The notes: generated from the letters alone by a model not told the origin. A DNA stretch of 20,222 nucleotides from Furfurilactobacillus entadae (GCF_045862745.1 NZ_BQXN01000033.1:1-20222); one strand, 5' to 3'. Shown: positions 6,393-14,751, counted from the stretch's first letter. Program-made: numbers and translations.

Positions 6393-8012
6393 TTAGTCCT
6401 GTTCTTGGTACTGAAAGTGATCAAACGTTGCTGGTTGCTCATATCCGGCGTAGTCAACGGCGGCTAATCCGACAAAGGCACCGGTGAAGAAGCCACCGTA
6501 CGTTTGGAGCACGTAGTCATCTGAAAGCACGGCGGCATCAAGGGTAACGGGGATTTCGGTCCACGTGGTGCCGTCGAAGGAGTAACTGTACGTGTAGGAT
6601 GACTTTTTGACGGTTGTCCGGAACCACACTTGCTTAACATTGGTGGGAATTGGGATGGCGTTGTCACGAAGGTAGGTGTGGTAATCACCGCGATTATTTT
6701 CAGCCACTTCAATCACGCGGCCCTTCGTTTCATCATTTGTAATGAAGATCCATGACCAGTGTTTATCGTTGTAGAAGTTGGTCAGGCCGGCCATTTGCTG
6801 ATAGCTAAACGGATCAAACGTCACCGCAACGGTCGTGGTGAAGTTAAACGCCTGCCACCGGCGAGCAATCATGGAAACGTCAAAGGTGCTGGCCAGTGAC
6901 TTTTGGCCAATGAGTGTTAGGTGACCATCGCCAGTATGGCCCATTTTTGGTGTAAATGGTTCACGAAGCGTGTTCCAATTCTGATCGAGGGTTGGGGTGG
7001 TGAAGTCGTCAGACTGTGAATGATCCAGTGGGGCACTCATTGGAATGGCGTCAACGGGGGCGTCCACCACCACTTGGCCACCATGCCCGCCAACGACGCG
7101 GGGCCAACCAGCATCATCCCAAGTGACCTTTTGGATTGCAGTTTCACGACCGAGGGTGCTCCAGCCGCGCGGATCGTGGGCAGACTCAGTGTCGTGGTTC
7201 CAAGGCCGTGACGTCAGGGAGGCGTAGTACCATTCACCACTTGGTGTATCCACGAGGGCACCGTGCCCCTGCTTTTGGAGGGCGAAGTCTGGCGTATCAA
7301 AGTTAGTTAGGAAGGGGCCATCTGGTTCAGAGACGAAGCTGTCGGCGCTGAGGTTGGCTGACTTGGCTACCACTTCTTCATGGGTAAAGACCGTTCCGCC
7401 TTGAGCGGCAAAGAGGTAGTAGTTGTCATTGATGTGGTAAAGATGGGGCCCTTCAACAAGTTTCGTGGCCGTTCCCCGGTAGATGGTTCGGGCCGTTTTG
7501 GGCATCAGGTGCATGGTACTGACGTCAAATTCGGTCAGGGTGATGCCGTTAAACGGGTGGTGATATTCACGGTGGTCCCACGTTTGTTGAACGAGATACT
7601 TGCGACCATCGGTGTCGTGGAACAGAGAAGCGTCAAAGCCAACACCGTTAAGTTTAATGGGCGCAGTCCATGGGCCGTGGATGTCGGTGGCCGTTGTCAG
7701 ATAGTTATCCATGTCCTTAAAGGCACCTTCAGTTACCTTGACGTCAGTGTATACAAGCCAGAATTGCCCGTCAGCGTAGGAAAGGTCAGGGGCCCAGATC
7801 CCGCCAGAAGCCGGATTGCCGCGCATGGATAGCAATGTGGTTGTGTTAAGTGGTGAGGGGAGGAGCTTCCAGTGAACGAGGTCCGTTGATTCGTGGAGAC
7901 GAACGCCTGGGAACCATTCAAACGTGGAGTTAGCGATGTAGTACGTGTCACCGACACGAATGATGCTGGGGTCGGCATTAAAGCCGGGTAAAACGGGATT
8001 AGTCAGTTTCAT
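6393..8012 (-). CDS. xynB: GH43 beta-xylosidase (XynB type, subfamily 11 like)
   Basis: Hydrolyses xylobiose and short xylo-oligosaccharides from the non-reducing end to D-xylose in the cytoplasm; no signal peptide is present. At 539 residues it matches Bacillus XynB. The five-bladed propeller has the expected triad: base Asp14 in GFNADPS, pKa-setting Asp127 in GFDASLFHD, and acid Glu187 in LVEGPHL. IWAPDLSY (72-79) and a C-terminal beta-sandwich from about 330 (with WQAFNFTTTV and TGAFVGLAAVDY) complete the GH43_11 layout. It is the last gene of the minus-strand xyl operon, 26 bp after galM, with AGAAGG upstream of the ATG. Some relatives also act on arabinofuranosides, so a secondary activity is possible. 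Confidence 0.93.
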   Translation of the reverse strand: MKLTNPVLPGFNADPSIIRVGDTYYIANSTFEWFPGVRLHESTDLVHWKLLPSPLNTTTLLSMRGNPASGGIWAPDLSYADGQFWLVYTDVKVTEGAFKDMDNYLTTATDIHGPWTAPIKLNGVGFDASLFHDTDGRKYLVQQTWDHREYHHPFNGITLTEFDVSTMHLMPKTARTIYRGTATKLVEGPHLYHINDNYYLFAAQGGTVFTHEEVVAKSANLSADSFVSEPDGPFLTNFDTPDFALQKQGHGALVDTPSGEWYYASLTSRPWNHDTESAHDPRGWSTLGRETAIQKVTWDDAGWPRVVGGHGGQVVVDAPVDAIPMSAPLDHSQSDDFTTPTLDQNWNTLREPFTPKMGHTGDGHLTLIGQKSLASTFDVSMIARRWQAFNFTTTVAVTFDPFSYQQMAGLTNFYNDKHWSWIFITNDETKGRVIEVAENNRGDYHTYLRDNAIPIPTNVKQVWFRTTVKKSSYTYSYSFDGTTWTEIPVTLDAAVLSDDYVLQTYGGFFTGAFVGLAAVDYAGYEQPATFDHFQYQEQD

Positions 8013-8038
8013 AAGAAAACCTTCTTTATCGATTTGAA

Positions 8039-9094
8039 TTAAAACGTCACGTGGTATGACAGTGTCTTTAACCGTGGCTGCCCGGGATGAATCGTGATGT
8101 CCCCAAAGTTTGGGTGTGCGGTTGCATCCGGAAGCGTGTGCGGTTCAAGGGCGATGCCGAGATAGGGGTTACCGTGCCCACCCGTTTTGATGAACGGCAT
8201 GTGCGCCGTTGTAAACGAATTGGCGGTGAAGACAACCAGGCCATTTTGATGTGAGCCCACGGTTATGGTAACACCTGTGTCAGGATCGGCTAGGTGAGCA
8301 ACCGCCCCGGCTTCATCCGGTGTCACACAGTATACGTCGTCTAGTCCCCGCTCAGAGGTTTGTTGCAAGCCGTCAATGGCCTGCTGCAATGGTCGTGATT
8401 GCTGAAAGTCAAACGGGGTGTTTGCCAAGCGGGTAAATGTGCCAGTCGGGACTTTATTTGGTTGTGTTGCTAACCGGTTCGTTGCGTTCACCTGTAACGT
8501 GTGGGCCAGAATGGTTGCGGCATCCCCCAAGTTGAAGTACGTGTGAAGGGTTGGATTGAAGACAGATTCGGTGTCACATGTGCCAGCAAAGGTTACCGTG
8601 ACGGTGTTATCTAATGAGAGTTGGTACGTCATGGTTGTGGTGAGTGTGCCGGGGAACCCGTCGTCTTCTGGATGTTGCGTCGTGGTTAGCTGAATGGCGG
8701 GGCAGTCGTCAATAGTGGTTAGTTTACCCACCCAAAAACGTTGGTGAAAACCGTGAGGCCCACCGTGTAACGTGGTGTCACCCTCGTTTTGTGGCAGCAG
8801 ATACGTTCGGTTGTTGAGGGTCAGCCGGTCGTGACCAATGCGCCCCGCAGTTCGGCCAATGGCCATGTTGACGTAAAACGGGTTGGCGTAGTAATCAGCA
8901 CTATGTGGGTAATTAAGGACTAGGTTTTGGCGGCCGTTGCCACTTGGAATGGAAAGTTCGTTTAAAATCTCCCCAAGATTTAGGACGCTGAGGCGAACAC
9001 CGTGGGCATTTTCGATGGTGTAGCGATAAACTTCTTGACCGCGATAGGTGTCAAACGGCGTTACGGTCGTGGTGAATTCAGATTGTGTTTGCAT
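8039..9094 (-). CDS. galM: aldose 1-epimerase (mutarotase)
   Basis: Interconverts alpha and beta anomers of aldoses in the cytoplasm. In this operon it would equilibrate xylose or glucose released by retaining (XylQ) and inverting (XynB) glycosidases. XylA prefers one anomer, which explains the coupling (inference). Family residues: IGRTAGRI (79-86), His110 in LHGGPHG, His184 in FNPTLHTYFNL (general acid), the LDDVY loop (251-255), and Glu317 in GIALEPHTLPDA (general base). Length 351 is normal. It starts 11 bases after the xylQ stop with GGGGCCGG as ribosome binding site. Usual family members read NPTNHTYFN; here Leu replaces Asn before His184. Confidence 0.92.
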   Translation of the reverse strand: MQTQSEFTTTVTPFDTYRGQEVYRYTIENAHGVRLSVLNLGEILNELSIPSGNGRQNLVLNYPHSADYYANPFYVNMAIGRTAGRIGHDRLTLNNRTYLLPQNEGDTTLHGGPHGFHQRFWVGKLTTIDDCPAIQLTTTQHPEDDGFPGTLTTTMTYQLSLDNTVTVTFAGTCDTESVFNPTLHTYFNLGDAATILAHTLQVNATNRLATQPNKVPTGTFTRLANTPFDFQQSRPLQQAIDGLQQTSERGLDDVYCVTPDEAGAVAHLADPDTGVTITVGSHQNGLVVFTANSFTTAHMPFIKTGGHGNPYLGIALEPHTLPDATAHPNFGDITIHPGQPRLKTLSYHVTF

Positions 9095-9104
9095 TTGCCG
9101 GCCC

Positions 9105-11390
9105 CTAGTTCAGGGTAAACGTTTGGCTGGCACTAGCCAAAGTAAAGTCGGTGATCTGGCCGTGATCATGCACATAAACGGTTGCGACACCGTGAAGGCC
9201 GGTTGTTGTAATCGTCAATTGGTTACCAGCCGTGGTTGCGGTGACTGAACCCACGGTGTGGCCGTCTCGGTCGACAACGGGCGTGGTGATGGTGCCGTTA
9301 TCCAATTCGTAAAGATTAATGTCAGGAGCGTCTGTGTAGTCGTAATCTGCATGTGCGCTGCCCGGTTTCCGAAGCAAGATGCTGTTGCCGGCAACAAGTA
9401 ATGGTAAGCCCAAATGGTCGTACTGTTCGTTTAGCCATTGACCATTTTGATCAGTTTCGTAAACGTGTTCCGTTAGGAGGTTTGTCCACCGACCAGCTGG
9501 TAAGTAGTAGTGGACGTTCCCCTGATCATTGAAAATTGGGGCCACCAGGAGCTTGTCACCCAACATGTACTGTTTGTCCAGATAGGCGGTGTTTGGATCA
9601 TCAGGAAATTCAATGAACATGGGCCGCATGAGTGGCGTTCCGGTTGCGGATGTTTGAACGGCTTGCTGATACAGGTATGGCATCAGTGACAGCTTTAGGT
9701 CAACGAATTTCTTGGTGACGGCGACCGCTTCATCATCGAAAAGCCATGGGACCCGATACTGAACGCTACCATGGTAACGACTGTGTGATGATAACAGGCC
9801 AAACTGCGTCCAGCGTTTGTAAATATCCGGCGTTGCCTTTTCTTCGAAACCGCCGATGTCATGACTCCAGAAGCCGAAGCCAGATGATAGGAATGACAAC
9901 CCGCCACGTAAGGAATCAGCCATGGAATTGTAGCGAGATAGGTTGTCACCGCCCCAGTGAACGGGGAGCTTTTGTGATCCGACTGTTGCTGACCGTGCGA
10001 AGACGACTGCATCATCTTCACCACGTTTGGCACTCAGCACATCATAAACAGCCTGGTTGTACTGAAGGGTGTAGTAGTTATGCTCACGTTGTGGGTCACT
10101 GCCGTCAAAGAAGACGGCGTCATCAACGGGAATTCGTTCACCAAAGTCGGTTTTGAAGCAGTCGACCCCCATATCAAGCAGAGCGGACAGCTTACTTTGA
10201 TACCAAGCAATGGCGTCAGGGTTCGTGAAATCGACAAACCCGTTACCGGCCTGCCACAAATCCCACTGCCAAACGTTGCCGTCATGGCGTTTGATGAGGT
10301 AACCGTGATCCTTTGCTTCTTTAAACAATGGTGACTTTTGGGCGATGTAAGGGTTCAGCCAGACACAAACTTTGATGCCACGGTCATGGATCTTTTTAAG
10401 GAGACCAGCAGGGTCAGGGAACTTTTCGCGATCCCAGGTTAATGTGCACCATTCAAACCCCTTCTGCCAGAAGCAGTCAAAGTGAAAGACGTCTAACGGA
10501 ATGTGGTGTTCAGCCATGCCGTCAATAAATTTCATCACCGTTTCATCTGAGTAATCAGTGGTGAAAGAAGTGGACAGCCATAGACCAAAGGACCAGGCAG
10601 GCGGAAGTTTGATCTGCCCCGTTAGCCGGGTGTATTTATTCAGAATTGCTTTTGGTGTGGGGCCATAAATTACGTAGTAGGTCAGGGATTCACCCTCAGT
10701 GCTGAACTGAACGCGGTCAACATTTTCAGAAGCAATTTCAAAGGAGACCTTTTGGGGTTCATCGACAAAGACACCGTAGCCCTTATCAGTAATGTAAAAC
10801 GGAATGTTCTTGTAGGCCTGTTCACTTCCGGTCCCACCATCCTGATTCCAGGTGTCGACCGTTTGACCATTTTTAACAAACGGGGTGAACCGTTCGCCCA
10901 GTCCGTAAACATGTTCATCAACATCCATGGACAACTGTTCGCGCATAAAGTGCTGGTGGTGAACGGTGTCTGTGATCTCGCCCTGGGCCTTCGTCATGGA
11001 TTTTGTGATGCTGTGGCCGTCTGGGTCTGTAAAGTTGAGTTCAAATGGACCGTCCAGTGGCAACGTTGCGGTTAGGTCGCCGGAGGTAAAGTGCACGTCA
11101 TGGGCGTCTTTAGCAATGGTGACGTGGGGATGTTCGTCGTTTAAAACATAGTTTGGGCCCGCCGTTGACTGATCAAAGTGGGTCAACTTAACGCCGATCA
11201 CCCCTTCAAGTGGTGAAGTCAGGGTGATGGTTGACATCCCGAGGTTAAGTTCGTCATTGCGGGTAGCGATGTGATGATAGGGTGCATATGCCGTGAGGGC
11301 ATTATCGGTAATGTCGGTATCAAAGACCTCCATTGGTGAATTAATGGTGTACCCATCCTTGGTGAGCCAATAACCGTTTGTAAATTTCAT
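9105..11390 (-). CDS. xylQ: GH31 alpha-xylosidase (XylQ/YicI)
   Basis: Releases alpha-linked xylose from isoprimeverose (alpha-xylosyl-1,6-glucose) and related xyloglucan fragments inside the cell. The 761 residues align in outline with E. coli YicI: N-terminal beta-sandwich (1-~250), (beta/alpha)8 barrel from about 260, C-terminal sheets. The nucleophile is Asp415 in KTDFGERIP and the acid/base Asp482 in HWGGDN. FHFDCFWQKGFEWC (302-315) carries the Cys-Phe pair that in YicI shapes the xylosyl pocket. L. pentosus xylP-xylQ is the characterised precedent. AAGGAGG nine bases before the ATG fixes the start. It lies between a 34-codon ORF and galM. Confidence 0.94.
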   Translation of the reverse strand: MKFTNGYWLTKDGYTINSPMEVFDTDITDNALTAYAPYHHIATRNDELNLGMSTITLTSPLEGVIGVKLTHFDQSTAGPNYVLNDEHPHVTIAKDAHDVHFTSGDLTATLPLDGPFELNFTDPDGHSITKSMTKAQGEITDTVHHQHFMREQLSMDVDEHVYGLGERFTPFVKNGQTVDTWNQDGGTGSEQAYKNIPFYITDKGYGVFVDEPQKVSFEIASENVDRVQFSTEGESLTYYVIYGPTPKAILNKYTRLTGQIKLPPAWSFGLWLSTSFTTDYSDETVMKFIDGMAEHHIPLDVFHFDCFWQKGFEWCTLTWDREKFPDPAGLLKKIHDRGIKVCVWLNPYIAQKSPLFKEAKDHGYLIKRHDGNVWQWDLWQAGNGFVDFTNPDAIAWYQSKLSALLDMGVDCFKTDFGERIPVDDAVFFDGSDPQREHNYYTLQYNQAVYDVLSAKRGEDDAVVFARSATVGSQKLPVHWGGDNLSRYNSMADSLRGGLSFLSSGFGFWSHDIGGFEEKATPDIYKRWTQFGLLSSHSRYHGSVQYRVPWLFDDEAVAVTKKFVDLKLSLMPYLYQQAVQTSATGTPLMRPMFIEFPDDPNTAYLDKQYMLGDKLLVAPIFNDQGNVHYYLPAGRWTNLLTEHVYETDQNGQWLNEQYDHLGLPLLVAGNSILLRKPGSAHADYDYTDAPDINLYELDNGTITTPVVDRDGHTVGSVTATTAGNQLTITTTGLHGVATVYVHDHGQITDFTLASASQTFTLN

Positions 11391-11423
11391 GAAATGAAAC
11401 CTCCTTAAAAAATTGTGCTGTTA

Positions 11424-11528
11424 TTACCACCACAGTGGTGTGTAAAAGCGGTGTGGTTGTGATGGTTTTGGTGTTAGTGGGGCATGAAGCCAAGCTGAAA
11501 TGCGTTTGAACCAGTGTTGATTAAACAT
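11424..11528 (-). CDS. 34-residue small protein in the xyl operon (hypothetical)
   Basis: An ATG at 11528 opens a 34-codon frame ending in TAA at 11424. It is preceded by a perfect AGGAGG (11537-11542) eight bases upstream, as good as any gene here. The product begins MFNQHWFKRISAWLHAPLTP, a plausible short amphipathic Trp-rich helix, continues with a Pro/Gln/His stretch and ends FYTPLWW. Five of its residues are Trp or Phe in the first half alone, and it is basic. No known family is recognised. Its stop is 33 bp before xylQ and the ribosome binding site of xylQ lies in that gap. It could be a small membrane-associated partner of the XylP symporter or a translational coupling device; both are guesses. 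Confidence 0.6.
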   Translation of the reverse strand: MFNQHWFKRISAWLHAPLTPKPSQPHRFYTPLWW

Positions 11529-11553
11529 TGAGAAAACCTCCTGGTTAACAAAA

Positions 11554-11637
11554 AGTAATTCTACCTGTCAGCAATAACCGACACGTTAGGAAAGCAGGGG
11601 CTCCTACGACAATCAGTGGTGGCGAGGTAGAATTACT
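11554..11637 (-). repeat. long stem-loop between xylP and the small ORF
   Basis: AGTAATTCTACCT (11554-11566) and AGGTAGAATTACT (11625-11637) are exact 13-bp inverted copies 58 bases apart. On the minus-strand transcript the second arm ends in TTTTT, and the loop holds a further 6-bp hairpin (TGTCGG / CTGACA, minus strand). It may be a partial terminator, an RNA-processing or stability element setting the transporter-to-hydrolase ratio, or a small mobile-element remnant. Confidence 0.7.
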
Positions 11638-11657
11638 CGGGTTAATTAAGAATCGTC

Positions 11658-13049
11658 CTAGTGGTCAGACCGGGATGCGATTTCTTCATTCATTTGTTCA
11701 ACCTTTTCGTCTGTTAGGTGGTAAAAGGCAAAGACAACCATGGCCAGAACGGTAAGGATAATGGGAATGATGGTGGTTGTTAACCGAATTCCTTGAAGGG
11801 AGCGGGCACTTTGCGTCTTGTTAGCCGCAAAGCCGTAAGCAGCCAGCACGTAACCCGGAATCACACCACCAAGCGCCATCCCGAACTTGAAGAAGAATCC
11901 AATAACGGCGTTGATAATTCCGTTTTCCCGTTTCCCGGTCTTCCATTCGCCATAGGTGATGGTTTGGGGAACCAGTGCCCATTGGAAACCAGTGGAGAGG
12001 ATGATCCCGGCGGCTTCAATGGTGCGGGCGATAAACGTTCCGGGAACGTTGGTTGCTGGAATGAAGTACAGCATGATAAAGCCAATGATGGCGAGCACTA
12101 AACTACTTTGCATGAGGACTTGGGTTCCAAGTTTGCGGTTTAACCACGGTGTTAGTGGAACAACGATGAATGCGGGGAGGGTTCCCAGCAGGTTATACCA
12201 TTGCATTAAGCCAGGGTTCCCAGCGTTATACGTCATGTAGTAGGCCCCAACGGCATTAACAACGGACATCAAACCAAACGTAATGATGAAGAAGATGGCA
12301 AGGGTCCGAAGGGGGCCGTTGATAACTAACTGGTGGAATAAATCAGAAACGTGAACATTTTCTAATTGATCGCCGCTCATGGTGATCCGTTCAACAGATT
12401 CATGGAAACAATACATTAAGATAAGGGCCCCAGCGATGCCGTAAATAACCATCGTCCAGAACCACCCACTTTGCGATTGAGGGCCGGTGTAACTACCGTT
12501 TGAAAACAGTTTGACACAGATTGGTACCCCGAAACTGACGGTGAGTGAGCCAAGGTTGGCTAGAACCATCCGGAGTGACGTCATGGAGACGATTTCCTTA
12601 TTGTTCCGGGTCATTGCGGCGTTCAGTGAACCGTAAGGGATGTTGACGGTCGTGTATAAAACGGACAGACCAACGTAAGTCACGTAAGCGTAAACCAGCC
12701 GGCCCATGGCAGAAAAGTTTGGCACGGTGAAACACAGAATGGCGAGGGCTGCCAGTGGCACAGACATGTACAGTAAGTAACCACGGTATTTACCAAACCG
12801 AGTCGTGTGTTTATCAACGAACGTCCCGACAATGGGGTCGTTGATGGCGTCGATAAGCCGAACCACAAGGAACATGGTGGCCGCAGTGCTTGCGCTAAGG
12901 CCAAACACATTGGTGTAGAAGAACAATAGGTACGTTGAAATGGTGGTGTAAATCAGATTTTGAGCAAAGTCACCGGTTGCCCAGCCGAATTTCTCGCGCC
13001 AAGGTAACTTTCCGTCAGCGTTCACTGACGGTTTAACGGAATTTTCCAT
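11658..13049 (-). CDS. xylP: GPH-family cation symporter for isoprimeverose / xylo-oligosaccharides
   Basis: A 463-residue polytopic protein (about 12 membrane helices) of the glycoside-pentoside-hexuronide family. The signature RLIDAINDPIVG (64-75) contains the conserved helix-2 aspartates, and DKHTTRFGKYRGYL (79-92) is the usual loop 2-3. It lacks the C-terminal EIIA-like domain of LacS. L. pentosus XylP imports isoprimeverose and Bacillus XynP is paired with xynB; linkage here to both xylQ and xynB suggests it serves alpha-xylosides, beta-xylo-oligosaccharides, or both. The ATG is 16 bp after the xylT stop with GGGGA upstream, so it is the second gene of the operon. Confidence 0.9.
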   Translation of the reverse strand: MENSVKPSVNADGKLPWREKFGWATGDFAQNLIYTTISTYLLFFYTNVFGLSASTAATMFLVVRLIDAINDPIVGTFVDKHTTRFGKYRGYLLYMSVPLAALAILCFTVPNFSAMGRLVYAYVTYVGLSVLYTTVNIPYGSLNAAMTRNNKEIVSMTSLRMVLANLGSLTVSFGVPICVKLFSNGSYTGPQSQSGWFWTMVIYGIAGALILMYCFHESVERITMSGDQLENVHVSDLFHQLVINGPLRTLAIFFIITFGLMSVVNAVGAYYMTYNAGNPGLMQWYNLLGTLPAFIVVPLTPWLNRKLGTQVLMQSSLVLAIIGFIMLYFIPATNVPGTFIARTIEAAGIILSTGFQWALVPQTITYGEWKTGKRENGIINAVIGFFFKFGMALGGVIPGYVLAAYGFAANKTQSARSLQGIRLTTTIIPIILTVLAMVVFAFYHLTDEKVEQMNEEIASRSDH

Positions 13050-13065
13050 AATTATGATCCCCTAA

Positions 13066-14452
13066 TTAATTAAGTGAGTGGGTGGAGTGAATGTGCGTGT
13101 CAGCGGTATTGGTAGCTCGTTGACGCAACGAGGTTTCGATGTCTTCCAATGAGCGGTTCCGCGTTTCAAAAACATGCGCGTGAACGAACCAAGTGGCGAC
13201 AAAACAGAGAACACCGTAACCGATAAATAAGCTCCCGGTGCCGAAGAAGTTCAGCAATGGTGGGAAGGTCAGGGACACAACCATGTTGGCGCCCCAGTTA
13301 ATGACACTACTGAAGGAATTCCCTAAGCCACGAATGTTTAGCGGGAACACTTCCCCAATCATGACCCACATAACGGGGCCCCACGTTGCGGAGAAAAAGG
13401 CGATGTAAATGGTAAGTGCAATGACACAAACAATGGCTGCGACCATTGAACCGTGAGAAAACTTCATGGCAATGCTCATGATGATCAAACACACACCCAT
13501 TCCGATCCCGCCACCAATCAGCATTTTCTTGCGGTCGATCTTGTCCATGACGGCCACGGCAACGGCCGTTACGATCACGTTGAAAACCCCGATGCCGATG
13601 TGCGCTAACAGGGCCGCCGAAACACCAAAACCAACGTCTGTAAAGATAGTCGGTGCGTAATAAAGAACGGTGTTACACCCCATGACCTGTTGGAAAATGG
13701 CAAGGCCAACCCCGATAACCAGTGCAGGCCGGGCCATGGTGCCAAATAACTCGTGCCAGCCGCCACTCTTAATGGCAGCCTGTTGCTTGATTTGCGTCAA
13801 TTCAGCTTGAACAGCAGCCTGATCATGATGATTCATTTGATCTAAAACATGCTCTGCGGCGTCAAGCTGGTTTGTTTTAACCAAGAACCGTGGGCTTTCT
13901 GGAAGCAAGAGGCCACCAAAGAAAAGAATGGCAGCGGGGAGGGCAGCGAAGCCAAGCATCCAGCGCCACCCGGTGACCATTCCGGAAAACCCATAGTTAG
14001 TGATGTAGGCTAGTAAAATCCCGGTCATCACCATGAGTTGGAATAAACTGGAAACGGTGCCCCGCTTGTCAGCAGGCGCCAGTTCAGATAAGTATGTCGG
14101 GATCAATGCTGACGCAGCCCCGACTCCCATTCCTAAGATGATCCGTGAAAGAATCAAACTCCAAAATTCGGGGGAAAAGGCTGATCCAAGGGCCCCGACA
14201 AAGAAGATGATGGATGAGAGAAGCACTAACTTGCGCCGCCCGTAACGATCCGACATGGGACCGATGGTGGCTGCACCAAGCACGGCCCCGAGGAGGACGG
14301 CACTTACCCCCCCATCCTTGTTGCCAAGAACCAAGATGTAATTGTTTTTGAATAAAGAGAATTGCTCCGGAGATAACCCCGGTGTCGTAGCCAAAAAGTA
14401 AACCGCCCAGCGCACCGAAGAAATAAACAAAGCCTGTGGAAACCTTATGCAT
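13066..14452 (-). pseudogene. xylT: D-xylose:H+ symporter XylT, interrupted by a frameshift in a G7 run
   Basis: The MFS sugar-porter protein starts at ATG 14452 (AGGAG nine bases upstream) with MHKVSTGFVYFFGALGGLLF and GYDTGVISGAILFIQKQ. At codon ~48 the coding strand has seven G's (14307-14313). After them the zero frame is nonsense and stops at 14084. The true continuation VSAVLLGAVLGAATIGP, SDRYGRRK, LLPESPR, and the end ETRNRSLEDIE lies in the next frame down to 13066. Total length is 3n+1; removing one G gives a full 461-residue transporter. It may be a real null, a slippage-switchable allele or a sequencing error. The frame is also open upstream to 14487, but those residues do not resemble the family. 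It is the first gene of the minus-strand operon, behind xylO2 and cre1. Confidence 0.85.
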
Positions 14453-14526
14453 AGCAGTGGACTCCTATCGATGAAATAATGTGACAAACAGCTGTAAGTT
14501 GGTGCCGTCAGAGTTTATTCATCAAG

Positions 14527-14551
14527 TTAGTGCGAGCAAAAAACCAACTGG
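14527..14551 (-). promoter_or_regulatory. XylR operator xylO2 (xylT side)
   Basis: On the minus strand this reads CCAGTTGGTT...CACTAA. It matches xylO1 at 15 of 25 positions with both arms conserved (AGTTGGTT and ACTAA) at identical spacing. A lone further half-site AAGTTGGT lies at 14496-14503, and the plus-strand arm AAGTTAGTGC echoes it as a direct repeat. It lies between the predicted xylT promoter and the gene. Confidence 0.7.
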
Positions 14552-14555
14552 GGTA

Positions 14556-14584
14556 ATCTTGCCACGCATTTACGGTAAATGCAA
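14556..14584 (-). promoter_or_regulatory. tentative xylT operon promoter
   Basis: On the minus strand TTGCAT (14584-14579) overlaps cre1, as TTGCAA overlaps cre2 for xylA. A 17-bp spacer leads to CAAGAT (14561-14556), a poor -10, with xylO2 next. The assignment rests on the shared layout with xylA more than on the -10 itself. An alternative is TTGCTC with TAAACT, 16 bp apart, overlapping xylO2. Confidence 0.4.
14566..14582. promoter_or_regulatory. 17-bp palindrome next to cre1
   Basis: GCATTTAC-G-GTAAATGC is a perfect 8-bp inverted repeat that overlaps the first bases of cre1 and the presumed xylT promoter spacer. No matching regulator is recognised. Confidence 0.6.
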
Positions 14585-14593
14585 GCGCTTTCT
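14579..14593. promoter_or_regulatory. CcpA catabolite-responsive element cre1
   Basis: ATGCAAGCGCTTTCT fits the consensus WTGNAANCGNWNNCW at every fixed position. It overlaps the predicted -35 of the minus-strand operon, so CcpA binding would block transcription in the presence of glucose. Confidence 0.85.
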
Positions 14594-14597
14594 AAAT

Positions 14598-14621
14598 AAA
14601 GTTTATAATTGCACAAACTTT
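14598..14621. repeat. inverted repeat, xylO-like with 10-bp spacer
   Basis: AAAGTTT and AAACTTT flank ten bases. It resembles the Bacillus xylO half-sites (TAGTTT / AAACTA) but the spacer is one base shorter and the outer bases differ. A TATAAT (14604-14609) lies within it. Confidence 0.45.
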
Positions 14622-14631
14622 GGATGACGCG

Positions 14632-14661
14632 ATTATTGAGTGTGGATCATCACTGGATAAT
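14632..14661. repeat. imperfect 30-bp palindrome midway between the divergent promoters
   Basis: ATTAT-TG-AGTG and CACT-GG-ATAAT face each other across eight bases. An outer pair CGCGATT / AATCGCG (14628-14634, 14677-14683) also pairs. It is not explained by XylR or CcpA. The rest of 14662-14750 shows nothing recognisable. Confidence 0.45.
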
Positions 14662-14751
14662 GCGGTTAATAAGCGGAATCGCGGATTATTTTTCGTTAGC
14701 TTAGTTAGATGAAAGAACAGGCTGATACGAGACAAAAGCGGAAAAAAGTTT

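Noticed and set aside
9746..10334. Plus-strand frames within xylQ (136 and 84 codons)
   Set aside because: Shadows of the strongly supported GH31 gene on the opposite strand.
14453..14487. Start of the C-terminal xylT frame at 14487 as a 473-residue protein
   Set aside because: The first ~58 residues of that reading do not resemble a sugar porter, while the other frame from 14452 gives a perfect XylT N-terminus with a ribosome binding site.
14496..14520. Third XylR operator at AAGTTGGTGCC
   Set aside because: Only one half-site matches; the partner arm at the right distance is absent.
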